The notes beneath the pieces are model-generated. The model did no database searches. It was not told where the DNA came from and worked only from the letters and a program-made list of their open reading frames with translations. The translations under genes were made by a program, and so were the position numbers. This document shows, one piece after another, positions 18,601 to 26,380 of a stretch of DNA of 64,000 bases (the stretch's first letter is position 1; every line of letters begins with the position of its first letter). The stretch is from the NCBI GenBank assembly GCA_029209985.1, contig JARGNZ010000012.1, forward strand, positions 1 to 64,000, written 5' to 3'. This stretch comes from Parvibaculaceae bacterium (GTDB taxonomy: Bacteria > Pseudomonadota > Alphaproteobacteria > Parvibaculales > Parvibaculaceae).

Positions 18601-18785
18601 TACGCGGGGTGAGCAGTACATTTGGCGCCTTTTCTTTGCAGGCGCAGGCCGAGGAAATAAATGCACAGTGTCGGCAATCCAATAGGCTGCCCACCTATGA
18701 AGAAGCGCAGAGAGTGTTGGCCGCTTCAGAAGAGGCGCTGAAAGAATTGGAACGTATTTTTGCAGTTTTACAAGGAGGCGCGTAA
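15669..18785 (+). CDS. Hybrid sensor histidine kinase, PASx4-HisKA-HATPase-REC-HPt
   Basis: The 1038-aa protein has no TM segment, so it is a cytoplasmic sensor. Four PAS-like domains lie at about 15-120, 130-250, 260-385 and 395-510. HisKA follows with MMSHEIRTP (H540), then HATPase_c with QILNNLLSNAAKFT, VKDTGQGI and GTGLGLAI. A receiver domain has VILMDINMP (D836), and a C-terminal HPt has HRSHTLRGVSSTFGA (H976). This gives a full His-Asp-His phosphorelay whose next partner is the receiver of the following regulator; the genes overlap by 1 nt. The arrangement resembles LuxQ with a fused LuxU. The PAS domains should sense a soluble signal, light or redox state; which one is unknown. Confidence 0.92.
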   Translation: MADISQGAGISSNGHPTAEAVLSTLVDGVAYYDEDAHFVFCNPRYMELLRLDPAFLKAGVEWQVVAQRLQDACATQSPDMPTEPLRDQGPVEYHLDIENWRRLEWRPMPEGGFLEICTDISDLKRRENLLQRHETVIQTTEKLAHLGYFVMNPETLETTYMSPGILEIAPSLEPEEGKVSYGSLIDRVHPDDKEEVASKTMDAVLNGSSIKLEFRALTQTGDIQHLWLSNAEIFDTDLARTVRVGLVQDITERVKREAEGREHEALLRAVTDTALDCVVTVEATGIVREFNPAAEATFGYSRDQAIGQNLADLIIPPHLKDAYTAGLLPYLDSGRHVALQRRVEVTAQNVQGKLFPIEVAFTPVSVNGQRFFTVYLRDISAQVSAQRSLEKSAKNLKVAQRIAAVGSWELGRGRKRCTWSDELYTIYGMKKGTVEPSKELMLSLLPLDARQGVADRIQRHIDQGKPFEVNHTIVRQTGEMRYVCIRGEPQLARDGTITKYAGTIQDQTDLRLSQEELRVAKEEAEAASEAKSDFLAMMSHEIRTPLNGVLGTLRVLEQSSLDEDQRSLVHLATTSGETLNLILSDALDFAKIEAGRLELEATPFRPSLLISDIAEFWRPVVETKGLAFDVTVQPGLPDVVIGDTGRIRQILNNLLSNAAKFTDIGSINVTLAAEKKNGGESFLSLSVKDTGQGISDEDKSSVFLEFRQLGHHDQERRGGTGLGLAICRKLAEMMGGNVSFQSTPGEGSLFKCVVPLKTGNNEMLPVESENTAHNLKQLTTRQGGAPTILVVEDNGTNQLIASRLLMNMGCQVDCVGDGQQALEAVARREYDVILMDINMPVMGGLEATKRLRALPDIGPKFRIIALTAYAREEDVQSVKDAGMDGFTTKPIIGDQLYLALEEALQSSPPHVHMPATSEPSHAIIQRETLDELLAEFSLDVQQRLVQSLCVDVTKAVNGIVRAVENKDLTEVEHRSHTLRGVSSTFGAFSLQAQAEEINAQCRQSNRLPTYEEAQRVLAASEEALKELERIFAVLQGGA

Positions 18786-20326
18786 TGAAAAGTCACGCTA
18801 AAGATACAACGCCTTCGCAGGAAGAAGCGACAGAGCAAGCGTCTGTGCTTGTGGTCGAAGACACATTGTCTTTGGCAATGGTCTACATGGAACGCCTTGC
18901 GACTGAGGGGTATAAATGCGTTCACGTGGAAACCGCAGCCCAAGCTTTGCAGGCACTCGAAGAAAACGAATTTAAGCTCATCTTATTAGACCTGCAGTTA
19001 CCAGATACCAATGGCATGAGCATTCTCGAACATGTCACCGCCCAGAAAATAAAATCAGCGGTTGTGATCATTACAGCCAACGGCACAATCAACGTGGCGG
19101 TTGAAGCCATGCGCCTTGGGGCGTTTGATTTTCTAATGAAACCCTTTTCAAAAGAACGCTTGCTGACCGTCACTCATAACGCCATTGAAAGCATCACGGC
19201 CAAGCACGAAGAAACGGACTTGAGTGAGGGGGATGCCTACACGAAGTACCTTGGTTTCATCGGCAGTTCTTGGACGATGCAAAATATCTACACGACGATT
19301 GAGAATGTGGCGAACTCCCAAGCAACCGTTTTTATTACGGGAGAAAGCGGGACCGGCAAGGAACTATGCGCTGAGGCCATCCATATGCGCTCTCCACGCC
19401 GCTCGAAAGCCTTTGTGCCCCTAAACTGCGGAGCCATTCCAAAGGACCTCGTGGAATCTGAAGTCTTCGGCCATCTAAAAGGGGCTTTCACGGGGGCGCT
19501 CGCTGACAGGCTGGGGGCCGCAGGGCAGGCCGATGGCGGCACATTGTTTTTGGATGAAGTCTGTGAGATGGAGTTGAGCTTGCAGACCAAATTACTGCGC
19601 TTTCTCCAAACCAATACCATCCAACGGGTCGGGTCGTCCAAGTTGGAAAATGTTGATGTGCGCGTGATTTGCGCCACAAACAGAGACCCTGCCGAAGAGG
19701 TGCGGGCGGGCCGTTTCCGTGAAGATTTATATTATAGGCTCTTTGTCGTCCCCATTCCCCTTCCGCCTTTGAGGGCGCGGCAGGGGGACGTGATAGAGAT
19801 CGCCAATACCTTTTTACTGGCCTATGCGAAGGAAGAGAACAAGTCGTTTGTTGGCATTGCCCCAGAGGCGGAACAGCAGTTGCTGGCTTATGATTGGCCG
19901 GGGAATGTGCGCGAGCTACAAAATGTTATCCGTAACCTTGTGGTGCTCAATAATGCCGAAATCGTAACGCTTGATTTGTTGCCGGAACATATTCGGTTTG
20001 CAACCTCAATAGATATGGCGATGCATCTAGAGGGCGCAACAGGACCAAGTGCGTTGGACGGTGACGGAGTGAAACTTTCCCAAGTGCAATCAGCCCCCCA
20101 AGAGACAGGTGTGCCGGTGAGCGATCCCATGAGTGTGTCGCTGGAGGGCAAGAGCTTGGAGCAGATAGAGCGCGAAGCGATCGAAAAAGTGATCGCACAG
20201 TGTGAAGGCTCTATTCCCAAAGCAGCCAAAATACTTGATGTCAGCTCTTCCACGATCTACCGCAAGCGAGAAGCATGGGAAAAGGTGACAGGGCAAGCGA
20301 GCGAACAAAATAAAGCACCAGCCTGA
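18785..20326 (+). CDS. LuxO-like sigma-54-dependent response regulator
   Basis: The 513-aa NtrC-class regulator has a receiver (about 20-135, phospho-acceptor D69 in LILLDLQLPD), an AAA+ domain (about 160-395) and a Fis-type HTH at the C-terminus. GESGTGKE is the Walker A motif, and GAFTGA (233-238) is the sigma-54 contact loop. The HTH region (IPKAAKILDVSSSTIYRKR) is strikingly like that of LuxO. Phosphate should come from the HPt of the kinase. AAGGAGG precedes the start inside the kinase gene. Targets should have sigma-54 promoters; none was recognised nearby. Confidence 0.92.
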   Translation: MKSHAKDTTPSQEEATEQASVLVVEDTLSLAMVYMERLATEGYKCVHVETAAQALQALEENEFKLILLDLQLPDTNGMSILEHVTAQKIKSAVVIITANGTINVAVEAMRLGAFDFLMKPFSKERLLTVTHNAIESITAKHEETDLSEGDAYTKYLGFIGSSWTMQNIYTTIENVANSQATVFITGESGTGKELCAEAIHMRSPRRSKAFVPLNCGAIPKDLVESEVFGHLKGAFTGALADRLGAAGQADGGTLFLDEVCEMELSLQTKLLRFLQTNTIQRVGSSKLENVDVRVICATNRDPAEEVRAGRFREDLYYRLFVVPIPLPPLRARQGDVIEIANTFLLAYAKEENKSFVGIAPEAEQQLLAYDWPGNVRELQNVIRNLVVLNNAEIVTLDLLPEHIRFATSIDMAMHLEGATGPSALDGDGVKLSQVQSAPQETGVPVSDPMSVSLEGKSLEQIEREAIEKVIAQCEGSIPKAAKILDVSSSTIYRKREAWEKVTGQASEQNKAPA

Positions 20327-20342
20327 CCGGCTGATGCTTTAT
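20310..20342 (+). terminator. Terminator overlapping end of LuxO-like gene
   Basis: ATAAAGCACCAGCC (20310-20323) pairs with GGCTGATGCTTTAT (20329-20342), 13 of 14 bp, with the stop codon in the 5-nt loop. It lies between converging genes and can serve both strands. Confidence 0.75.
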
Positions 20343-20360
20343 GGGGTTGGTTCTAAGGGT

Positions 20361-21245
20361 CTAATCGATGAAGGCCCCGACCGGGTCCGCTTCGACTGTA
20401 TTTTCAATGTGGCCCAGTTGGTCAAATTCCACACGCACAACATCCCCCACCTTGAGCCACGGAGAGCCGGGCATAAAGGCTGCAACGCCTGAGGTGGTGC
20501 CGGTGACGATCACATCGCCCGGCTCCAATGTGAAGGCGGTGCTCAGGTGGGAAATGAGAGCGGGAATATCAAAGAGCAACTCACGGGTGTTGGAGGTTTG
20601 CCGTTCTTCTCCATTGACGAAGAGTTTGAAATCAAGCTGGCGACCATCCACCTCGTCAGGGGTAACAAGGGCCGGGCCGAGGGGGCAATGACTGTCCCAA
20701 GATTTACCCATCGTCATGGTCTGGGAGGCTAATTGCCAGTCGCGAATGGTGACGTCGTTGCAGATAGTATAGCCGGCCACGACCTCCATGGCACGCCCAA
20801 GCGGCACCCGGCGACAGCGCTTGCCAATCACCACGGCTAACTCTCCTTCGTAATCCATTTGAGCCGATTCTTCGGGCAGATAGATCGGCGCATAGGGACC
20901 CGTCACAGAGGTCGTTTGTTTATTAAAAATAATTGGCACTTTAGGTTGGGGAAAGTCTGGATTGATCGCATGTAGTTCGGCCAAGTGGTCCTTGTAGTTC
21001 AAACCCGCCGCCAAAATCTTTTGGGGATGAAGCACAGGGCTTTGCAAGGTGACATCGTTGAGTTTCACCAACGACCCCGTTGCGGCACGGGCGGTTGCCA
21101 TGGCCTCTTCACCCGCCGCGAGCAGGCCGATCATATCCGTGGGTAACGAAGGGGCTGCTTGGGACAGGTCCACGATGTTGTCGTCGTATAGAACGCCAAT
21201 ACGAGGGGTTGAGGTGGTGTCTTGTGTAAAGGTGACGAGGCGCAT
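20361..21245 (-). CDS. Fumarylacetoacetate hydrolase-family protein
   Basis: About 294 aa with the FAH C-terminal fold: KILAAGLNYKDHLAE, PIIFNKQTTSVTGP, MDYEGELAVVIGKRCR with acidic metal ligands, GYTICNDVTIRDWQ, and DVIVTGTTSGVA. The family covers acylpyruvases, isomerases and decarboxylases acting on enol/keto acids from ring cleavage. It is the last gene of the minus-strand operon with the flavin monooxygenase (10-bp gap) and extradiol dioxygenase. Hydrolysis or isomerisation of the meta-cleavage product is therefore likely. The frame extends to 21521, but the ATG at 21245 has GGAGAG 7 nt upstream and the extension overlaps the monooxygenase gene. Confidence 0.88.
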   Translation of the reverse strand: MRLVTFTQDTTSTPRIGVLYDDNIVDLSQAAPSLPTDMIGLLAAGEEAMATARAATGSLVKLNDVTLQSPVLHPQKILAAGLNYKDHLAELHAINPDFPQPKVPIIFNKQTTSVTGPYAPIYLPEESAQMDYEGELAVVIGKRCRRVPLGRAMEVVAGYTICNDVTIRDWQLASQTMTMGKSWDSHCPLGPALVTPDEVDGRQLDFKLFVNGEERQTSNTRELLFDIPALISHLSTAFTLEPGDVIVTGTTSGVAAFMPGSPWLKVGDVVRVEFDQLGHIENTVEADPVGAFID

Positions 21246-21255
21246 GAGGTCTCTC

Positions 21256-22773
21256 CTATGACTGAAAATGAATGCTAAGGCGGTCGAGCTGTTGCTCCAG
21301 AGAAGTGGTAGCGTTGACCAACCCGAAAATATATCTGTCAGGCCGTATGATGACGGCTTGATGGAAGGCGAGGAGGATGTCCATCGAGGGGCTGGCCCGC
21401 TCCGCCTCTGGGAGAATAATTTGTTTCGCCCCGATGAAGGATAGCAGCGCCTGATGAGCTGCTGAAAGCTCTGGAAGAGGGGCGGCTGAAACAATCGCAA
21501 AGTTGGCCCCGATAATATCATCCAGCAAGACAGGCCCTTGCTCTGTGTTGACTAACGCTTGCGGTGCTGGGAAGCCAGTGATGCCGTCGCTGTCGTCGTC
21601 TGCGCCTAGGGCAAGGACCCCGCTATGTAAATGGGGGAAGCCACGGCTGCCGCCATATACGGCGTCGAGTGTTTCCGGCCAGTCCCCAGTGACTTGCGCT
21701 TCTGCAAGCGTATCAATCATCCGGCCCATTTCAGCCGCATAATCCACGAGGTCTAAGGCATGGGGCAAGCGTTCTTCTTGGTACGTTTCTAATATTTTAC
21801 TGGAAGCCAGTCCCCGTTCTACAAAGTCTAATTTCCAAATGAGATTGGCCGCATCGCGCATGCCCGCGCACATGCCTTGTCCAAGAAAGGGGGGTGTTTG
21901 ATGAACGGCATCGCCCAATAGGAAAATACGCTTATCCTGCCAGTGATTGGCGGTAGCAGCGTGGAACTGATATACCGCCGAGCGTTCAATTTTGGAAATA
22001 TCTGGAGTTACCCATGGACGCAGCAGGTCCCACTGTTTGGCTTCGTTAAGCATCTCATCCCAAGTTTCCCCCTCATTAAGTTGAAACTCCCACCGACGGC
22101 GCTCGCCCACACCGGCAACAAAAGTAACCCGGCGCGCAGGGTCACAAATCTGTTGGGTGATTTTTGGTAGGTCAGCGGCCCCCGTCATAAGCACATCAAC
22201 CACCAGCCAATCCCGGTCATAGCCCAGACTATCAAACGCAAAACCTAAGTGTTTGCGGGTCGGGCTTGCCGCCCCATCGGCAGCCAGTAAATAGTTGGCT
22301 GTGAGCGTGAGGGCCTCCCCGCCTTCTACGGGGGTGGCCACGATGGAAACACCAGCAGGGGTTTGGGTCATCTCGCTGGCTTCATAGGATAAGTAGGTTG
22401 TCACTTTCCCGGTGGCTTCCGCGCAGTCGCGCAGCTGCCGTTCTAGGGTGGGCTGGTGAAAGAAACACAAGTCCGGCCAGCCACTTGGCCCCAGGGTATC
22501 GGGGGGAATATCAAACCCCTCAATGCGCTCGCCGGTTGCTTTGACGAACTCCGCCCCCAAGCTTGAGGCCGAACGGGCATGGACGTGCTTGGCAATGCCA
22601 AGCTCTTGGAAAATCCGAGAGATTTCGCCATCAAAGCAAATCGCTCGCGGAAGAGGGTAGAGGTCTGGCAACCGATCGACGACGCCAACGCGCCACCCGT
22701 GCTGTGCGAGCAAACCAGCCGCCGTGGCACCAACAGGACCATAACCAATAATCAAGGCATCAAAGTGGGTCAT
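21256..22773 (-). CDS. FAD-dependent aromatic monooxygenase, MhpA-like
   Basis: About 505 aa. The N-terminal Rossmann motif GYGPVGATAAGLLA binds FAD, YDRDWLVVDV is the DG-type region, and FLLGDAVHQTPPFLGQGM is the second FAD motif of class A flavoprotein hydroxylases. The C-terminal thioredoxin-like extension matches MhpA-type 3-(3-hydroxyphenyl)propionate hydroxylases and relatives. It would insert a hydroxyl group ortho to a phenolic OH with NAD(P)H and O2, giving the catechol for the upstream-encoded dioxygenase. Start at 22773 is set by MTHFDALIIG and GGAGAG upstream; the frame opens at 22833. Confidence 0.88.
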   Translation of the reverse strand: MTHFDALIIGYGPVGATAAGLLAQHGWRVGVVDRLPDLYPLPRAICFDGEISRIFQELGIAKHVHARSASSLGAEFVKATGERIEGFDIPPDTLGPSGWPDLCFFHQPTLERQLRDCAEATGKVTTYLSYEASEMTQTPAGVSIVATPVEGGEALTLTANYLLAADGAASPTRKHLGFAFDSLGYDRDWLVVDVLMTGAADLPKITQQICDPARRVTFVAGVGERRRWEFQLNEGETWDEMLNEAKQWDLLRPWVTPDISKIERSAVYQFHAATANHWQDKRIFLLGDAVHQTPPFLGQGMCAGMRDAANLIWKLDFVERGLASSKILETYQEERLPHALDLVDYAAEMGRMIDTLAEAQVTGDWPETLDAVYGGSRGFPHLHSGVLALGADDDSDGITGFPAPQALVNTEQGPVLLDDIIGANFAIVSAAPLPELSAAHQALLSFIGAKQIILPEAERASPSMDILLAFHQAVIIRPDRYIFGLVNATTSLEQQLDRLSIHFQS

Positions 22774-22799
22774 TATTCTCTCCGACAAAGACCAGGGGC

Positions 22800-23762
22800 T
22801 TAGGCCATTTCTGGTGGAGCACTTTTGCCCCATTGCGTATTCATCAACGCATCGACGGGTTCTAGCCCCGCTTCATGGTCGGCTCGGAAGAGGTCGCCAT
22901 CTGTCCAGTGCTCAACTTTGTGGCCCCAAGGGTCTTGCCAATAGTCGAAAACTTGGCTGCCAAGGATGTGGCGTCCCACACCCCAGACAGGCGTGTGTTC
23001 TTTTTCTTTCAGGACCTCATGGCCCAGCATGAGGTCGTCCATTCCGCTGACTTCCCAAGCCGCATGGTTGAAACCGGGGGTGCCCGTGCCTACAATAAAG
23101 AGCGTGTGATGGTCCACCGGCATGTCGCCGCGATCGCACCGCATGAACGCCCCAAACACAGCTTCTTTTTCGCCGATATAAATTTCATCAGATTTGATGA
23201 GACCTAAGTGGCGGTGATACCAAGCCGCTGATTGCGCATAGTCGATTGCCCCAATGGCGCAATGGCCCAGACGTTGCACATGGGAAGCGCCGTGCCCAAC
23301 ACGTTTAACCGCGTTGAGACGGGCTTTTGTGAATACATCATTGCTGGGCACGATGGCGCGATCATCTTGGGGCAGGGCCGGGGTGATGCCGTGCACCACT
23401 TCCACTGGAAACCCATTCGGGTCCATCAACCGCACAACCAAACCGCCGCCCGGCTCGCTGCGGTACTCAACAGGCAAGTCACAGGCATGGGCAAGCGTTT
23501 GAAGCTCTTGCTCGGTTGCCACTTGAAAAACAGGGCCGATGAAACCCGGCTCGCCCAGCTCCGTGACATGCACATAGGGATCCGTGCCTGTGCCGCGCAT
23601 ATAGAGGGCGGTGTCGGTGCGGGCAAATTCCACCATGCCAAAGTCGATCAGAAAATCTGCCATCTTTTGAAGGTCAGGCGCCCGAAAGCGCACATAGGCA
23701 ATATCGGTCACTTTAATGAGGGGCGCCGTGTCTGTGCCACTGGTTGTGGTCGGTTGGCTCAT
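22800..23762 (-). CDS. Extradiol (VOC-fold) ring-cleavage dioxygenase
   Basis: About 320 aa with two VOC modules. The C-terminal module carries the Fe(II) ligands His (LGHCAIGAID), His (GFNHAAWEV) and Glu (GHKVEHWTDG), and the end has the typical FDYWQDPWGHK of type I catechol 2,3-dioxygenases. It would cleave the catechol made by the flavin monooxygenase. The frame begins at 23768, but AGGAG is directly adjacent to that ATG and 6 nt before the third codon (23762), which is preferred. It is the first gene of the three-gene operon and divergent from the TetR gene at 23996. Confidence 0.88.
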   Translation of the reverse strand: MSQPTTTSGTDTAPLIKVTDIAYVRFRAPDLQKMADFLIDFGMVEFARTDTALYMRGTGTDPYVHVTELGEPGFIGPVFQVATEQELQTLAHACDLPVEYRSEPGGGLVVRLMDPNGFPVEVVHGITPALPQDDRAIVPSNDVFTKARLNAVKRVGHGASHVQRLGHCAIGAIDYAQSAAWYHRHLGLIKSDEIYIGEKEAVFGAFMRCDRGDMPVDHHTLFIVGTGTPGFNHAAWEVSGMDDLMLGHEVLKEKEHTPVWGVGRHILGSQVFDYWQDPWGHKVEHWTDGDLFRADHEAGLEPVDALMNTQWGKSAPPEMA

Positions 23763-23810
23763 AATCATCTCCTGTGCAGAGGGCGGAAGCCGGTTCAGAT
23801 GGGTATTAAT

Positions 23811-23857
23811 TTTGCAATTACATAAATATTGCTACACTAATTTTGTAAGATTGCAAA
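23811..23857. promoter_or_regulatory. Inverted repeat in dioxygenase/TetR divergent gap
   Basis: TTTGCAATTACA (23811-23822) and TTGTAAGATTGCAAA (23843-23857) form an imperfect inverted repeat about 20 bp apart in AT-rich DNA just upstream of the dioxygenase gene. It is a good candidate binding site for the divergently encoded TetR protein and should overlap the operon promoter. Confidence 0.5.
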
Positions 23858-23995
23858 TTTAATAATTGGAGAATAGTAGCCGCACGTCTAAAGTCTGCTA
23901 TAGGACAGCAGGCGCAGAGTGGTGGGGATCGCATCAAGCGCGTCAATTTCCTGCTGAATTGGGGCGGGTGGGGCCAGAAAAGAAGGTGGAAAACG

Positions 23996-24661
23996 ATGCA
24001 ATCAGGTTCTTCAGCGACAGGAAGCAAACGCCCAGCTGATCATACCCGCCAGCGCGCCAAGCAGGCCCGCGCGATTGAAACCCACGCCCAGATTTTGGAT
24101 GCAGCCACTTATCTTTTTTCAACCAAGGGATATGAAGGCACAAGCGTGCGCCAAATAGAAGAGCATGCAAAAACGCAACGCGGCCTTGTGGCGTACCATT
24201 TCGGCAATAAAGATAACCTGTGGCGCGCGGTGGTTGATCGCATGTTTGAAGGGCTGATGGTGGACATGACACATCGGATCGAGGTGTTGACAGACGTGTC
24301 CCAACAGGAGGCGGCCCCCGCTCTGCTGCGGGCCTTTGTGCGCTATAGTGCAACCCATCCAGAGCTTAATCGAATGATTATGCAAGAAAGTGTGAGTGCG
24401 GGATGGCGCATCGAATATTTTGTGCATGAGCATATACGGCCCATGTTGGACCGTTTCGGCATGGTGGCCGATACCCCAATGCAGACAAATGAAGAAGCGG
24501 CGCAATTTTATTATCTATTGGTCGGGGCTGGGGCGTTTATTTTTTCGGTGGAACACGAATGTGAAGCATTGTTCGGCTTTAATCCGCGTTCAGAAGAATT
24601 TGTGGAAAAATACGCCGAAAACCTTGCCAAATTGATGTACGCGCAAAAAGCGGACGGGTAA
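23996..24661 (+). CDS. TetR-family regulator of the meta-cleavage operon
   Basis: A 221-aa TetR protein with an HTH at about residues 27-75 (ILDAATYLFSTKGYEGTSVR, QRGLVAYHFGNKDNLW). The C-terminal half resembles CerR-type domains of TetR proteins (LLRAFVRYSATHPELNRM, then FVHEHIRPMLDRF). It is transcribed away from the extradiol dioxygenase operon across a 233-bp gap containing an inverted repeat, so it is probably its repressor with a pathway intermediate as inducer. A hairpin GGCGG/CCGCC at 24685-24698 may end the gene. Confidence 0.88.
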   Translation: MQSGSSATGSKRPADHTRQRAKQARAIETHAQILDAATYLFSTKGYEGTSVRQIEEHAKTQRGLVAYHFGNKDNLWRAVVDRMFEGLMVDMTHRIEVLTDVSQQEAAPALLRAFVRYSATHPELNRMIMQESVSAGWRIEYFVHEHIRPMLDRFGMVADTPMQTNEEAAQFYYLLVGAGAFIFSVEHECEALFGFNPRSEEFVEKYAENLAKLMYAQKADG

Positions 24662-24833
24662 GCCCCCTTAAAGACTACCGTCAAGGCGGTTTGCCGCCGG
24701 GGCGCGTATTTGGGTCTTAGTTGGCCAACTTCAAGTCCTTGCAGGTCGATTTCCATCCCCCAAATAAAGATCTCCAGCCCAGCATACATCCTCACTTATG
24801 AGCATGTGAAACCGGGCGGGAAAGGAGACGACG

Positions 24834-25250
24834 ATGACAAATGCCACCGACGCAGCAAGCGGTTCCGGTGACTGGACAAGACACCGTTTGGAGGAGCTTG
24901 AAAAACTCCCGAAAGGAGCATGGATCGCCATCATGGTGGTGAGTTTCATACTCTTCTGGCCTATTGGCCTTGGTGTTCTTGGTTATTTATTATGGAGTGG
25001 AAAAATGCGCTCATGGAAATCTCATTCAAGGTCTCGGGGGCGGCATCGCAGCCGTAATCGCAGCACAGGCAATTCTGCATTTGATGAGTACCGTGCAGAA
25101 ACCCTAAGACGCTTGGAAAAAGAACAAGCTGATTTTGAAGAGCATTTAGAAAACCTTCGCCGCGCGAAAGATAAAAGTGAATTCGATGAATTCATGGCGA
25201 AGAGAACCGCTCCAACACCCTCAACCTCTTCTTCAGGGGACGGGTATTAA
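24834..25250 (+). CDS. DUF2852 small membrane protein
   Basis: The 138-aa protein has a TM segment at about 28-56 (WIAIMVVSFILFWPIGLGVL). A very basic Arg/Ser stretch follows (SRSRGRHRSRNRS), then a charged helix (FDEYRAETLRRLEKEQADFE) likely to form a coiled coil, and a Ser/Thr-rich tail. This layout matches DUF2852, found mainly in Alphaproteobacteria. Function is unknown. AAAGGAG at 24821-24827 gives a strong start. It is a single-gene unit ended by the hairpin at 25287. Confidence 0.8.
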   Translation: MTNATDAASGSGDWTRHRLEELEKLPKGAWIAIMVVSFILFWPIGLGVLGYLLWSGKMRSWKSHSRSRGRHRSRNRSTGNSAFDEYRAETLRRLEKEQADFEEHLENLRRAKDKSEFDEFMAKRTAPTPSTSSSGDGY

Positions 25251-25286
25251 CGCGCAGCTAATCTTCTTCTGACAGTAGACTAGCTT

Positions 25287-25317
25287 GGCGTCCCCCACTA
25301 AACGCAAGGGGGACGCC
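25287..25317. terminator. Terminator between converging DUF2852 and hydratase genes
   Basis: GGCGTCCCCC (25287-25296) and GGGGGACGCC (25308-25317) form a perfect 10-bp stem with an 11-nt loop between two convergent genes. Confidence 0.75.
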
Positions 25318-25331
25318 TATAGCATGTGTAA

Positions 25332-26159
25332 TCAATCTTGAAAATTGGGTGCCCGTTTTTCTAAGTTTGACATAATGGATTCAACTTGATTGGGTTTGCC
25401 AATAATCTTGTCTTGCTCAACAGACTCCAACAACAAGCCCTCAGCCGGAGACAAAAGAGGGGCTTGAGTGAGCAGGTGCTTGGCACCGCGAATAGCCGAC
25501 GGGCTTTTGTTGGCAATGTCGCGCGCGGTCTCTAATGCGAGCGCACGCGGATCTTCTACGATGCGTGTTGCAAAGCCGTAGTCCAAAGCTTCTTCAGCAG
25601 AAAAAATACGGCCTGTGTACGTCAGTTCACGAACAATATCATCACGCACAAGGTGGCGCATGATTTGTGTGCCAGCCATGTCGGGCACAAGACCCCATTT
25701 AATTTCCATGACAGACATCCGCGTGCCCGGTGCCAAATACCGCATATCAGCCCCAAGGCAAATTTGCAAACCGCCACCAAATGCAACGCCGTGTACCGCC
25801 GCAATCACCGGCATGGGTAATTCACGCCATGCCCATGCGGCATATTGTGGACGATTGGCAATGCCGTGAGTGCGTTTTTCCAAACGTCCCGTATCGTCCT
25901 CTCCCGCTGACCCCGGCGTGGGGGCCTTGTCACCAGCCTCTGCCATTTTGCCAAAGTTGCCCATATCCAAGCCCGCACAAAAGGCGCGACCTTCACCCGA
26001 CAGCACCACGCAGCGCACCGACCTGTCAGCACTGAGCTGCTCGGCCGTGTCGATCAAGGCGGCAAACATTGCATCATCCAGCGCGTTCATTTTGTCGCCA
26101 CGGGTGAGAACCACATCGGCCACGCCGTGATCTATCGTTACTGAAATACGGTCGCTCAT
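25332..26159 (-). CDS. Enoyl-CoA hydratase/isomerase (crotonase) family protein
   Basis: A 275-aa crotonase. GRAFCAGLDMGNFG and VHGVAFGGGLQICLGADMRY form the CoA-thioester oxyanion hole, and MEIKWGLVPDMAGTQ holds the region of the catalytic acidic residues. EIKWGLVPD with a downstream Asp is typical of isomerase-like or hydratase-like members; the exact reaction cannot be settled. An insertion of about 20 residues rich in Gly, Asp and Pro (AGDKAPTPGSAGEDD) follows the first motif. AGAGGA before the ATG supports the start. It is divergent from the P450 gene and could act in beta-oxidation of the P450 product. Confidence 0.88.
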   Translation of the reverse strand: MSDRISVTIDHGVADVVLTRGDKMNALDDAMFAALIDTAEQLSADRSVRCVVLSGEGRAFCAGLDMGNFGKMAEAGDKAPTPGSAGEDDTGRLEKRTHGIANRPQYAAWAWRELPMPVIAAVHGVAFGGGLQICLGADMRYLAPGTRMSVMEIKWGLVPDMAGTQIMRHLVRDDIVRELTYTGRIFSAEEALDYGFATRIVEDPRALALETARDIANKSPSAIRGAKHLLTQAPLLSPAEGLLLESVEQDKIIGKPNQVESIMSNLEKRAPNFQD

Positions 26160-26380
26160 ATTTTAATCCTCTAAAATGATTTGGCGCGATGGTGACGGGC
26201 AGGAGTGAATTTGCCAAGGGTTTTTACATTTTTCTCAAGCGGGAAAGTGCAGGAAAGGCTTGCTTTCTGGCGCAAAATATCACATCTATATTAAATGGGA
26301 CAGTTGACAAGAAAAAGAAGGGCGAAGCATTTGATTTCCCCTGCGTCAACTGAATGGTCACGCGAATGGAGGCAATTTGA
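26160..26380. other. Divergent promoter region, hydratase/P450
   Basis: A 221-bp gap between divergent starts. GGAGG at 26368-26372 is the ribosome binding site for the P450 gene. AT-rich patches around 26270-26300 could be promoter. No clear operator was found. Confidence 0.35.

Noticed and set aside
23232-23825. 197-aa plus-strand frame opposite the extradiol dioxygenase
   Set aside because: Antisense to a gene with all three iron ligands in place; no domain was seen.
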